Shown here: in pieces, positions 30,929-38,852 of the stretch
Layout: every line of letters starts with the position of its first letter
How positions within the stretch are numbered: position 1 is the first letter of the stretch
Source: Parabacteroides distasonis
GTDB taxonomy: Bacteria; Bacteroidota; Bacteroidia; Bacteroidales; Tannerellaceae
Direction of reading: 5' to 3'
Assembly (NCBI GenBank): GCA_021531775.1
Contig: JAFBIU010000001.1
Location: 62,001-126,000, forward strand
DNA: 64,000 nucleotides
Notes under the pieces: model-generated
What the model was told of the DNA's origin: nothing
What the model saw: the letters and a program-made list of their open reading frames with translations, nothing else
Database searches by the model: none
Translations under genes and position numbers: made by a program

Positions 30929-31405
30929 TTACATTTCCTGTTTGACCGCCTTCCCCTGTCGTTTCTTGCACCGGTTGCAGGTGCCATAGACATAGAGGCA
31001 GTAGGTCTCGGGCTTGAAACGGGGCATGCGGATGCTGCTGAAGGCTGTTTCGAGTTCCGTCAGCGGAATCTCCCGGATCAGTCCGCAGTGTTGGCAGATC
31101 AGGTGCAGATGGGTCAGGGCCCGGTCGCGCAGTTCATACTGGACGGCTTGTGTCAGAAACTGGTGGCGCACCACCAGGCGGGCCTGTTCCAAGACATCCA
31201 GCGTGTTATAGACCGTGGCACGACTGACGTGGAAGCGACTTTTTTCCATATCCGTGTAGAGCTGTCCGCAGTCGAAGTGTCCGTCGTAGGAACAGATCAG
31301 CTCCAGAATTGCGTACCGTTCTTCGGTTTTCCGCAGCTGCTGCTCGTTCAGATACTGGGTGAACTGGTCGCGGATTCTACTGTATAAAGTTTCTTCCATT
31401 TGCAT
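30929..31405 (-). CDS. Fur family transcriptional regulator
   Basis: Metal- or peroxide-sensing repressor of the Fur/PerR/Zur family, 158 residues (156 if the ATG at 31399 is used). The N-terminal winged helix has RKTEERYAILELI and HVSRATVYNTLDVLEQARLV; the C-terminal half has HLHLICQHCGLI and CNRCKK, two CxxC pairs that should hold the structural zinc. Whether it senses iron, zinc or peroxide cannot be decided here. Its promoter overlaps a palindrome that is well placed for self-control. It heads the operon with purA and the metallopeptidase. Confidence 0.9.
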   Translation of the reverse strand: MQMEETLYSRIRDQFTQYLNEQQLRKTEERYAILELICSYDGHFDCGQLYTDMEKSRFHVSRATVYNTLDVLEQARLVVRHQFLTQAVQYELRDRALTHLHLICQHCGLIREIPLTELETAFSSIRMPRFKPETYCLYVYGTCNRCKKRQGKAVKQEM

Positions 31406-31424
31406 CGATTGTCATCACGAATGG

Positions 31425-31454
31425 CAAAGTTAACGCATTTCTTTTAAATGCAAA
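31425..31454 (-). promoter_or_regulatory. fur operon promoter with operator-like palindrome
   Basis: Minus strand TTTG (31454-31451), 18 bases, TAACTTTG (31432-31425). The spacer contains the inverted repeat GCATTT-CTTTT-AAATGC (31435-31451), placed where a bound dimer would block polymerase. Confidence 0.65.
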
Positions 31455-31508
31455 GTGTTCCCTGTGAATATTCATCAAGAATTGGATCATTGAAGCGTTT
31501 TGCCGCTC

Positions 31509-31557
31509 TTCCGCGAACAACTTTGACAAGATGACAAGATGACAAGCGTGACAAGGG
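31509..31557 (+). repeat. GACAAG interspersed repeat, copy A
   Basis: A 49-base element starting TTCCGCGAACAACTTTGAC and continuing with two GACAAGAT units, then GACAAGCG and TGACAAGGG. It differs from copy B (32671-32719) at one base only. A and B are in the same direction and flank the Rpn nuclease gene. It lies in the 232-base gap between fur and the Rpn gene terminator. Confidence 0.92.
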
Positions 31558-31561
31558 GAAT

Positions 31562-31605
31562 AAAAAAAGGACACCCTGTCTGCTTCGTGGCAAACAGGGT
31601 GTCCC
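31562..31605 (-). terminator. Terminator of the Rpn nuclease gene
   Basis: Perfect 11-base stem GGACACCCTGT / ACAGGGTGTCC with a 14-base loop; on the minus strand it is followed by seven T. It sits 30 bases after the Rpn stop codon and just inside repeat copy A. Confidence 0.9.
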
Positions 31606-31637
31606 GATGTCTTGATTCCTGCCGTGGAAAGCAGAAG

Positions 31638-32540
31638 CTACAGTTGGGCAATCTCCTCAGCCGTCAGGCCAGTTAGATCCATGATCAGATCCACAGAATA
31701 CTGTTTCTGTTTCATCTTGCGGGCTGTCTTGATTTGCCCCTTCTTTTCCCCGATCATTTCACCTTTTTCAAACCCCTCCTCGTAACCTTCCTCATGCGAT
31801 GTCTCCTGCGCATATTTCAGCTGGTTATAGTAATCGCGATAGTTTTTCAGACTACGCTCATAGTACACGTTCTCATCCTGCTTGAGTGAGAGCCGTTGCA
31901 TAATCTTCTCCAACTTCTGGAAAGTCTCGTTGAGCGAAGTATAGGGCATCTGTTCCATCGTTTCCATATTAGTTAAAATATAAATCCAACGTTCAAAATT
32001 CGACTTACAATCCGCCTCCTTTTTAATGGGAAAAAGCGGCAACATCAAGTAGATAAACCGAAGCGTATCTTTAACCACTTTGCCATCCTGTGCTGTCGTC
32101 ATGATGATGTCAGTACGGAACCTCTTCGGAATATCAGGTCCCAGCGGAAGTGCAAAGTTCATGAAGCAGACCGTATAGACCGGTTTCAACTGGTAGTTCC
32201 ACCGGCTATCTCTTTTGTCTCTCAGAGCCTGACTCACGATCGAGCGTGACGCATAATAGAGCGAACGATCGATGAAATGGGACTGGCTATTGTTCTGCAT
32301 CTCGACGATGAAATGCTTGCCTTGGTCGGTCACGCAAAAGATGTCGTAGATGACATTTCGCTCGCTTTGCGTTTCGCCTAGTTGTTCCTTGTCCAAATAC
32401 TGCAAATCGACGATATGTTGCTTTTTGTCGTTCAGCAGTTCATTCAGAAAATTGATCAACAAATCTTTATTTGCCTCTTGCCCGAAGATGCGTTTAAACG
32501 CCCAATCGGTAAACGGATTGATGTATTTCTCCATAGCCAA
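31638..32540 (-). CDS. Rpn family recombination-promoting nuclease / PD-(D/E)XK transposase-like protein
   Basis: A 300-residue member of the Rpn/PDDEXK_2 family. The start reads NPFTDWAFKRIFGQEANKDL and is followed by NVIYDIFCVTDQGKHFIVEMQN near 68-89, in which the D and ExQ/ExK-like positions form the nuclease core; the family shows RecA-independent recombination and DNA cleavage in E. coli relatives. The tail has the EGYEEGFEKGEMIGEKKGQ helix and a short helical end, both typical. It is flanked by two direct 49-base repeats, which fits a mobile unit. An ATG at 32534 is an equally good start. Confidence 0.88.
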   Translation of the reverse strand: MAMEKYINPFTDWAFKRIFGQEANKDLLINFLNELLNDKKQHIVDLQYLDKEQLGETQSERNVIYDIFCVTDQGKHFIVEMQNNSQSHFIDRSLYYASRSIVSQALRDKRDSRWNYQLKPVYTVCFMNFALPLGPDIPKRFRTDIIMTTAQDGKVVKDTLRFIYLMLPLFPIKKEADCKSNFERWIYILTNMETMEQMPYTSLNETFQKLEKIMQRLSLKQDENVYYERSLKNYRDYYNQLKYAQETSHEEGYEEGFEKGEMIGEKKGQIKTARKMKQKQYSVDLIMDLTGLTAEEIAQL

Positions 32541-32670
32541 CGTTATGAATTAATATGTTAGAAAACTGTGTTATTATTCTCGATTGCAAATATAATCAAT
32601 ATTATCGCAAAAACAAGTTATTCCAGTAAAAACAAGCGGCAATGAAATGAATTTGCGTCTCTGCTGAGGG

Positions 32671-32719
32671 TTCCGCGAACAACTTTGACAAGATGACAAG
32701 ATGACAATCGTGACAAGGG
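32671..32719 (+). repeat. GACAAG interspersed repeat, copy B
   Basis: Matches copy A at 48 of 49 bases and has the same direction. It ends directly before the stop codon of the M15 peptidase gene (32722). Confidence 0.92.
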
Positions 32720-32721
32720 AC

Positions 32722-33720
32722 TCAACATTTGACGTGGTGGCGGTTCTCTTCCGGACGAGGCTTGCAGGAAACATGAATCCAACAGGTGGAACCCTTGTGC
32801 TCCCAAATCAACTGATCGACATTCGTGTTGTCCATCAGCCATTTGAACCATTCGCGTCCCTCCGCCACACTGTCGAGGTGAATGTCTGCCGCCTCACCCT
32901 TCAGATGCTGGCTGTTCGCCTGACCTTGTACCTGCTCGCTCCCGTTCAACGCCGGACAGCGGTAGCCGCTGTTGATGCGAATGGGTTTCCCCACGTGTTG
33001 CCGCAGCGGCTCCAGCACTTCGCGGCAGAGGGTCCGGAGCGACGGGATCAGTTCGGTCGGAACCTGGTTGTCGATTTGCAATGCCTGGGCCACATCGGAT
33101 CGCTCAAATTCCGTCAACTTGAAGTGTTCGCTCAACCATTCAGGACGTTGCTCACCAGCTGGCTTTGTCACTTCCACTTCCTGATTCGGCTCAACGGTCG
33201 TCCATTTGTTCGCAGAAACCGCCGGCTGTTCGTCCGCTGTAACCTCCGTCCGTTCTTCCGTCGGAACGGCTTCCACTTCCCGATTCATCTCAGCCGCCTT
33301 CGCCAGCCGCTTCTGCGACATCCGCTGGCGACGGGAAGTCAGGTAGATGGGCTTGCTATCCGGAAACACCTCCGAATAAGCCATATCGATGGCATCACAG
33401 TCGCCCAGGTCGTTCAGCAACGGCTTGATCAGCGCCAAGAGGAAATAGCGGTGCGGCAGCCAGTCAACCGCCGGATCCGGTAACTCGTCGTAGCCGCCCT
33501 GCTCACATTCCAAACAAATCTCAAAGATCCAGTCGTCCGTGGCAATCGCCGGAAACCAATCCTGCAGGATACGCCGGATGCAAAAACGCTTGAAGATCGC
33601 CTCGAAGCGGACCCGTGTCGCCGCCAGCTGCCGCCACAGATGCGCAAAACCAGCCTGGTCGTTGGTCACCGGCACACCCTCCAGGAGGATTGTGCCGGTC
33701 TGATTCGGAACGCGCTTCAT
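32722..33720 (-). CDS. Cytoplasmic protein with C-terminal M15 peptidase domain
   Basis: A 332-residue protein in two parts. Residues 1-125 are a domain I do not recognise; 125-205 are a charged linker rich in Glu, Thr and Val; and about 205-325 form a peptidase M15A domain of the D-Ala-D-Ala carboxypeptidase/endolysin type with INSGYRCPALN, NSQHLKGEAADIH and WIHVS. All expected zinc ligands (H, D, H) are there. No signal peptide is present, so export would need lysis or a phage-like route. The start overlaps the stop of the DUF3987 protein gene by 4 bases, so the two are made together. Confidence 0.8.
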   Translation of the reverse strand: MKRVPNQTGTILLEGVPVTNDQAGFAHLWRQLAATRVRFEAIFKRFCIRRILQDWFPAIATDDWIFEICLECEQGGYDELPDPAVDWLPHRYFLLALIKPLLNDLGDCDAIDMAYSEVFPDSKPIYLTSRRQRMSQKRLAKAAEMNREVEAVPTEERTEVTADEQPAVSANKWTTVEPNQEVEVTKPAGEQRPEWLSEHFKLTEFERSDVAQALQIDNQVPTELIPSLRTLCREVLEPLRQHVGKPIRINSGYRCPALNGSEQVQGQANSQHLKGEAADIHLDSVAEGREWFKWLMDNTNVDQLIWEHKGSTCWIHVSCKPRPEENRHHVKC

Positions 33721-36700
33721 GACAGCTTGCGGAATTTACCGTCCAACAACCGCTCGATCAATCCCTGCGTACGCCAGTTCTTCAGCATCTGATGCACCGC
33801 ATTGCGCGTCACCTCTACACCCTTGACCATCAAGGCATATTGCATCGCCTGCTCGAACGTGAAACGCACATCCAGCCGCTCATAGATCGAGTCGTTCTTC
33901 CCCCGGCTGAGGCGTCGGGCCTGCGACGTGCCGGCGTAGCTCTTCGACTGATAGGCATTCTCGATGCGCTCGCGGAAATAGTAGAGAGCCGTCTCCATCA
34001 GCGCGTCGGCCAGCAGGTCATACACCGCCAGCAGGGGCCCCTTTTCCGCTTCGAACAGCCGCGGAATCCACAATCCCGGATCCAGCTTGAGCCGTTTCTC
34101 CGCCCCGTACAGCCCGAACTCCCGGATCAGCTCCTCGCACACCTGGCAGAGCAGCAGGCAGCAGGTCATGCGTTGCGCCGTCACACAGATGCGGAACCGC
34201 TGACGCGCCATCACCTTGTCGTCGTTCTTGAGCGTCAGCTGACGGATCTGCTCCAGCCAGGCGCGGCCCTTCTGCTCCAGGAGCGGCAGGTCGATTGTAC
34301 CCGCCATGAGGGGCAAGAGATGCGCCACCTGCCGGATCCGTTCGATCCGTTCCGGTGTCAGCACATCCGGCTGGTCGGCCAGCGGCGAGAAGGTGTTGTC
34401 CGGCGTGCGGGCAACGGCCAGACGCGTCTGGAACCCATCCGTGTAGTTGTTGACCACCCGGTAAAGCGCATCGGGCGTGCCACACATGGTGACGTTCCAC
34501 AGCAGCTTGTCGATGTGCACATTGACCGCCTCCGCCGAGCGCGCCTCCCGTTCGTAGCGCGTGCCATCGTACGACTGGCGCAGCATGACGGAGAAATCGC
34601 ACATCGCCGATTTCCACTTCTGAGCGACCGTGTCCGCCTCCGGTGTGAAGGAGAAGGCATGCTTCCCCTCCGTGTTGGAGAGCCGCTCCGCCAGGTTGGC
34701 CACCGTGTTGTTGAGCGTTAGGCAACGGATCGGCAGCTTCGGCTCGTCCGGTTGATCCTTTTGGTTCTTGGCCATCCGTTTCTTGGCGCGCCACTCATCC
34801 TCCTGCTGGAGATACATCTTGTCGAACGCCTTGATCTCCCACATCCAGGTGTCGATGACCGGGTCGATGCTGCCCTTGTTGGAGGCACATTCGCCGACGA
34901 TGTAGGAGATGAGGTTGAGGTTGCACTCCTTGCCGTGCACCACCAATTTCACATCGGTAGCTAAGGCACCGATCGCCGGACAAATGGCTGTCAACCCCGG
35001 CATCGCAAGGGTAGGCCCGATCGCATCCACCGACTCTTTCGGACCCTGCGGCAACACCGGCAGCCGGTCGTAGAAACGCAGCGGATCGGTGAGGAATTCG
35101 CCCTCCTCCATCTCCGAGCTCTCAGCCGCATCGGTGGCGGCCTTGCTGTTGTACAACGGTGCCAGGTCGTTCAGAATGTCGCGCAGCCGTTTGGGCATCG
35201 TGGTGCGTTTCTCGGCCAGGGCGGAGTCGATACATTTCATCTTCTGCGCCTGTGGAAACCGGTCGTAGCAGGGGATAATCCGATCCATCTGTTCGCGGTC
35301 GAATCCACAGATGTGGCGCAGGTTGACGGCCAGTTCGAAGGTCAGGGTGTCACGGTTCGACTGGATCGGCTCCTGCCCGTTGTTGTAGCGGGCCCACCAG
35401 GCGGTAATGATGGCACTGTAGGGAATCCCACGATAGGTAAGATCCTCCTCCGGTTGATCCTCCTCTGGAACCGAGTTATGAACAGCCTGTCCTGTTGAAA
35501 ACTGCTGTCCGTTTGTGGCAGCCGGTTGGGCGTTTGCGGCAGTTGTTGAAGCTGTCGGTTGATCCTCCTCCGGAACCGCGTTATGAACAGCCTGCCCTGT
35601 TGAAAACTGCTGTCCGTTTCTGGCAGCTCGTTGGGAGTTTCCAGCAGTCGGTTGTCCGTTTCCGGCAGCTCGTTGACCAGCTGTACCTGTTGAAATCGCC
35701 TGTTCGTTTCCAACAGCCTGTTGAACAGCTGAACCATTTGAAACTGACGGACTTGAAGATACTGTTGAACAAGCCTCAACACCCTTATTAACCGAGTTGT
35801 GAACAGAGTTATCAACAGGGTTATGAACAGGTTTATGAACCGTTTTGTGAACAGTCATCGGCTCCGAGCTGCCGGTTGGGCAGCCCTGTAGCCCGTTCGT
35901 TGAACCCTCTTCCGAGGCATTCGTTGAGCCTTCCATTGAGCCATCGGTTGGACAGCCCTGCAGCCCGTTCGCAGGGCAACCTTGCATGCCGGTTGCAGAG
36001 CCCTCCGTCAATCCCTCCGCAGAATTGTCAACAACGTTATGAACCGCGTTATCAACCGACTTATGAACAGGTTTATCAACCGAGTTATCAACAGCCTTGT
36101 CAACCGATTTACGAACCGATTTGTGAACAACGCCATCAACATTTCTGTCAACAGTTTCATCAACAACGTTGTCAACCGGGTTATTCACCGACTTATCAAC
36201 CGAGTTATCAACAACCTTCTCAACAGTTCTTTCAACAACCTGTTCACGGGTCAACGCCTTGGGGGTACCCGTCTGAGCCTTTTTTGACGGACGCTGAGCC
36301 TTCTGTTTCTGAGCAGCTTGTTCCTTCGTTCGAACAGCCGGTTTGGTAGTAGTATTTACGGCCTGAACTGTCGGTTCGGTACTCACGGCAGCTCCGGCTT
36401 GAACCGCCGGTCCAGCTTCACCACCTGCTGCAGTTGTTGGATAAACAGCTCCGTTGACTCCGGCTGTTCCGGTAGCTCCAGCCTGAACCGCCGATCGGCT
36501 TGTTGTACGTACCATTTCCTCCTGGACCGAATCCGGCAGACCGCCAAAGGGCCGGAAATGCTTATTGGCTTTGTGGGCACCCGGAGGCAGCTCCTCCTGC
36601 CCGAACGACTCGCGCTCCTCCAAACAATTCGCCTCCTCGCAGACCGTGAAGGGATCATACACATCGGTGAACAGCTGCGGCGAGACATACAACAGCTCGT

Positions 36701-37172
36701 CGGGATCATCCGTCGTCGAGAAATAGACCCGGTTGATGTCATGCGTCGAAGTGTCCATTTCGCAACGCAGCTCCATGGCGATGCGCACCTGATTCTCCAG
36801 AATCGTCCGTCCATACTCCCGCTTGAACACCGCATGACCCCCTTGCCGGGCACTCCGCTCCAGCATCAGCAGGCCATACCGTTCCGGGTCCGCCAACAGT
36901 TGGGCAGCCGCCCGCTCGAAATCCTCCCGATTGTCCAGGTCGAAACCGAAGGCCGCACTCGGCAGCTTGTTCCCCTTCACCATGCCATCCGGATAATGGC
37001 CGGAGTAGTTGAACTGCACCAGCCGACGCTTGGCCGATTCGTTGCCGGCACGTGCCAACCGCAGGTTGGTGTGTTGCGCGTCCGTTCCACGGAGCTGACG
37101 GTATTCCTGCTCGGAGGTGATGGCGCGGGCCACCTTCCGACCACGCACCACTTGTATCAAATTGCAACTCAT
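33717..37172 (-). CDS. VirE/BT4734-type N-terminus plus DUF3987 primase-helicase-like protein
   Basis: A 1151-residue protein. Residues about 40-180 match the VirE N-terminal/BT4734-like domain (FNYSGHYPDGMVKGNKLPSA); 640-1130 match DUF3987, with a deviant P-loop GECASNKGS near 758-766. Such proteins are primase/helicase-like, and occur in plasmids, phage remnants and a widespread Bacteroidales module. Between them is a long repetitive linker: 18 tetrapeptides of type V-D-N/K-x (about 311-382), a GLQGCP-type section, six more tetrapeptides (about 439-462), and a 35-codon duplication with NGQQFSTGQAVHN (about 518-573). The family normally has a much shorter linker. It is followed by a co-translated M15 peptidase. 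Confidence 0.8.
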   Translation of the reverse strand: MSCNLIQVVRGRKVARAITSEQEYRQLRGTDAQHTNLRLARAGNESAKRRLVQFNYSGHYPDGMVKGNKLPSAAFGFDLDNREDFERAAAQLLADPERYGLLMLERSARQGGHAVFKREYGRTILENQVRIAMELRCEMDTSTHDINRVYFSTTDDPDELLYVSPQLFTDVYDPFTVCEEANCLEERESFGQEELPPGAHKANKHFRPFGGLPDSVQEEMVRTTSRSAVQAGATGTAGVNGAVYPTTAAGGEAGPAVQAGAAVSTEPTVQAVNTTTKPAVRTKEQAAQKQKAQRPSKKAQTGTPKALTREQVVERTVEKVVDNSVDKSVNNPVDNVVDETVDRNVDGVVHKSVRKSVDKAVDNSVDKPVHKSVDNAVHNVVDNSAEGLTEGSATGMQGCPANGLQGCPTDGSMEGSTNASEEGSTNGLQGCPTGSSEPMTVHKTVHKPVHNPVDNSVHNSVNKGVEACSTVSSSPSVSNGSAVQQAVGNEQAISTGTAGQRAAGNGQPTAGNSQRAARNGQQFSTGQAVHNAVPEEDQPTASTTAANAQPAATNGQQFSTGQAVHNSVPEEDQPEEDLTYRGIPYSAIITAWWARYNNGQEPIQSNRDTLTFELAVNLRHICGFDREQMDRIIPCYDRFPQAQKMKCIDSALAEKRTTMPKRLRDILNDLAPLYNSKAATDAAESSEMEEGEFLTDPLRFYDRLPVLPQGPKESVDAIGPTLAMPGLTAICPAIGALATDVKLVVHGKECNLNLISYIVGECASNKGSIDPVIDTWMWEIKAFDKMYLQQEDEWRAKKRMAKNQKDQPDEPKLPIRCLTLNNTVANLAERLSNTEGKHAFSFTPEADTVAQKWKSAMCDFSVMLRQSYDGTRYEREARSAEAVNVHIDKLLWNVTMCGTPDALYRVVNNYTDGFQTRLAVARTPDNTFSPLADQPDVLTPERIERIRQVAHLLPLMAGTIDLPLLEQKGRAWLEQIRQLTLKNDDKVMARQRFRICVTAQRMTCCLLLCQVCEELIREFGLYGAEKRLKLDPGLWIPRLFEAEKGPLLAVYDLLADALMETALYYFRERIENAYQSKSYAGTSQARRLSRGKNDSIYERLDVRFTFEQAMQYALMVKGVEVTRNAVHQMLKNWRTQGLIERLLDGKFRKLS
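35454..35620. repeat. Direct duplication of about 60 bases, 105-base offset, inside the DUF3987 gene
   Basis: The stretch at 35454-35514 recurs at 35559-35620 with few changes and an offset of 105 bases (35 codons), so the frame is kept. Confidence 0.85.
35785..35856. repeat. Six tandem 12-base units, second cluster
   Basis: Same 12-base family as the array at 36025-36240, consensus TTATSAACMGNN, in the coding frame of the DUF3987 gene; 72 bases, no interruptions. Confidence 0.9.
36025..36240. repeat. Eighteen tandem 12-base units, main cluster
   Basis: Eighteen uninterrupted 12-base units (216 bases) of consensus TTATCAACCGAN on the plus strand, coding on the minus strand for a V-D-N/K-x tetrapeptide repeat. 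Several units contain TTATCAACA, one base away from the DnaA-box consensus TTATCCACA. Confidence 0.92.
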
Positions 37173-37184
37173 AGGATCGAAAAT

Positions 37185-37634
37185 TTAAATGCGTGCCTTC
37201 AACTGATAGTTCCGGATGGCATCCGTCGCCTCAAACGCCTCGCGGGCAATCGTCTCGCTGATATTCACCTCTTCATACTTGAACACTTTGAGTGTCAGCT
37301 GAATCGCCCCGTCCAACGTCGCACTGGCGCGGCCGTGTGCCAACTTGATGATCAGCTGGTTCCGTCGGCCCTTCTTCCTCTTCGGTACGAAGTCAAACGT
37401 TCCGTCCGACATCTGCTGGGCCATGCCGGACTGCCGGAAACGCGCCACACAACCCGGTATGGGATCGTCCGGCTGAAACATAAAGAGCCGGTGTCCGTCG
37501 AAGTGGGCCGTGCCGACAATCTGCACATGATCGCTCTCGGCTTTCACACCGATCGTCTGATTCCCGACTACACCGATTGTCTGATTTCCGACTATACCCA
37601 TCATCTGATTCGTTACTTGATTTCTCTTTTTCAT
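37185..37634 (-). CDS. Hypothetical protein with N-terminal octapeptide repeat
   Basis: A 149-residue protein that I do not recognise. The N-terminus repeats an eight-residue unit (VGNQTIGV twice, and a diverged NQMMGIVG), encoded by a 24-base tandem repeat at about 37563-37620. The rest has mixed alpha/beta character with a basic PKRKKGRRNQ patch near 90 and no membrane segment. It lies directly upstream of the DUF3987 gene (12-base gap), so it is probably part of the same transcript and perhaps of the same function. Confidence 0.6.
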   Translation of the reverse strand: MKKRNQVTNQMMGIVGNQTIGVVGNQTIGVKAESDHVQIVGTAHFDGHRLFMFQPDDPIPGCVARFRQSGMAQQMSDGTFDFVPKRKKGRRNQLIIKLAHGRASATLDGAIQLTLKVFKYEEVNISETIAREAFEATDAIRNYQLKARI

Positions 37635-37806
37635 TTTCTTGCTCTTTTTAATCGTTAAACATCTCTTTCTGAATTTCTAAACCAATCCCTTAGCCTCGTC
37701 AAGCCTTTCCTCCGTCGGGCTTTCAGAACCCATCCCTTTGGCCTTTGCTGAACGGCCCTCTGTTGGGTTGGCGAAGCCATCTTTTTGGAGGAACTATGGC
37801 TTGCTC

Positions 37807-38076
37807 TCAGACTTTCGCTATCTCCGTCACCAGAATGTCCTGAAACGTACTGCCGTTATAGTCCCGCGTCGAGAAACGCAACGCGGCCACCACCAAGTCA
37901 CCCTCCACGAAACGCAATCCCGCCAGCTCGCCCAGCATCGCGCCCAAATATTGGTTCTCGAACTTGCCGCCCAATTCACGCAGCACAATGTTACACTTCA
38001 TCAACTGACCATCTGCCTTCTGGCTCTGCACAGCATACGCAATACCCTGCTGCACAACTCGGAAAAATCCCTTCAT
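37807..38076 (-). CDS. Small OB-fold/SSB-like protein
   Basis: An 89-residue protein from the ATG at 38076 (a longer frame reaches 38121 but crosses a likely leader). The sequence KCNIVLRELGGKFENQYLGAMLG, broken here only for naming, then GDLVVAALRFSTRDYNGSTFQDILVTEI, has the alternating strands and the RFSTRDYNG turn expected of a small OB fold, as in single-strand DNA-binding proteins. The assignment is by pattern only. It starts the operon with the 149-residue protein, the primase-like protein and the M15 peptidase; an ssDNA-binding role beside a primase would make sense. Confidence 0.5.
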   Translation of the reverse strand: MKGFFRVVQQGIAYAVQSQKADGQLMKCNIVLRELGGKFENQYLGAMLGELAGLRFVEGDLVVAALRFSTRDYNGSTFQDILVTEIAKV

Positions 38077-38155
38077 AACAAAAAAAACTTTACATGATTG
38101 AGTGGGCCAATGGGCTTGCACTCACAGCCGGCCGGTTTCCTATCCGACTGCGGTG

Positions 38156-38202
38156 CAAAGGTCATACCCATTTGACGTTGATAAAAAAAGCTATTTTATC
38201 AA
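38156..38202 (-). promoter_or_regulatory. Promoter-like site and hairpin before the OB-fold gene
   Basis: GACCTTTG on the minus strand (38163-38156) is one base from TAnnTTTG. Upstream, a perfect 9-base inverted repeat TTGATAAAA / TTTTATCAA (38178-38186, 38194-38202) follows the stop of the 163-residue gene and could be its weak terminator or an operator. Confidence 0.4.
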
Positions 38203-38217
38203 TATCCTAAAAGATGT

Positions 38218-38709
38218 TTACGACCTGATCATTTTTAGGAGCTGGTTCAGTAGTTTACTGTCATCCAATCCTTTACAAATGTATGAACGGTAGGAGGAAT
38301 CGTACGGAGCATCCGGCTCGTCGCCATATTCCAGTGTCCGGCACAACTGCACGCAGGTCACTGCCTCGTCATAGACTCCCTGCTCGCGCAACACCCCGAT
38401 GATACGCATCACGTTGTATTTGTGCATCGACGTGCACTTGCGGCACTTCGGTCCCGGCAGGAGCAGCCCCATAAAGGGCTCCTCGTCGCAGATCCGTTGC
38501 CACAACGCCCCGATCCGCCCGCGCCACTGGGGCGACGCATACCCGGCAATCCGCGCCACATACCGGCACACCTCGCCCGCTACCTCGTTTCTCACTTGCT
38601 CCTCGTCGCTACGGACCTGGAGCCACAACCGGCCTTCTTTGGCAGCCTTCCGAATCTCGGTCGGCCTCTTCTTCAGCATTAAGATGCTGACTTGAATTGC
38701 ATTTTCCAC
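38218..38709 (-). CDS. Hypothetical protein with CxxC motif
   Basis: A 163-residue protein that I cannot name. It is mainly helical by composition, with a CRKCTSMHKYN stretch near 107-117 that holds a CxxC and a histidine (a possible metal site), and further cysteines at EVCRYV, RICDEE and CVQLCR. The tail GLDDSKLLNQLLKMI looks amphipathic. Its leader has a terminator-like hairpin 140 bases upstream. It is separated from the primase operon by a hairpin and a promoter-like site, so it may be a unit of its own. Confidence 0.6.
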   Translation of the reverse strand: MENAIQVSILMLKKRPTEIRKAAKEGRLWLQVRSDEEQVRNEVAGEVCRYVARIAGYASPQWRGRIGALWQRICDEEPFMGLLLPGPKCRKCTSMHKYNVMRIIGVLREQGVYDEAVTCVQLCRTLEYGDEPDAPYDSSYRSYICKGLDDSKLLNQLLKMIRS

Positions 38710-38852
38710 TTCTTACGTGTGTTTAGTCGAGGAGGAGCAGAAACCGCTTCAACAAGCCGGCCGGCCTATGTTCACGTGAATCGTTTCGTCGCTTCCCTTT
38801 CCCACTCGTAAGTTATAAACCTGCAGTCTGTTAGATGCCTAACAGGTGCCAT

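Noticed and set aside
32701-33483. Plus-strand frame of 260 codons opposite the M15 peptidase gene
   Set aside because: Shadow frame of a gene with clear domain motifs on the minus strand; composition (His, Arg, Phe rich) is typical of an antisense reading.
36025-36240. CRISPR array
   Set aside because: The 12-base units are directly adjacent, without spacers, and stay in a coding frame.
36318-37658. Plus-strand frame of 446 codons opposite the DUF3987 gene start
   Set aside because: It runs across two minus-strand genes and starts in low-complexity sequence; no domain visible.
37655-37780. Minus-strand frame of 41 codons, very rich in Arg and Gln (MASPTQQRAVQQRP...)
   Set aside because: It fits neatly between the OB-fold gene and the 149-residue gene, but composition is biased, no ribosome site is seen and the DNA looks like a decayed repeat of GG/CC-rich units. 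Kept only as a remote possibility.
38710-38850. tRNA or structured RNA in the gap before 39056
   Set aside because: I looked for cloverleaf and T-loop patterns here and in the other gaps above 300 bases and found none; only terminator-type hairpins are present.
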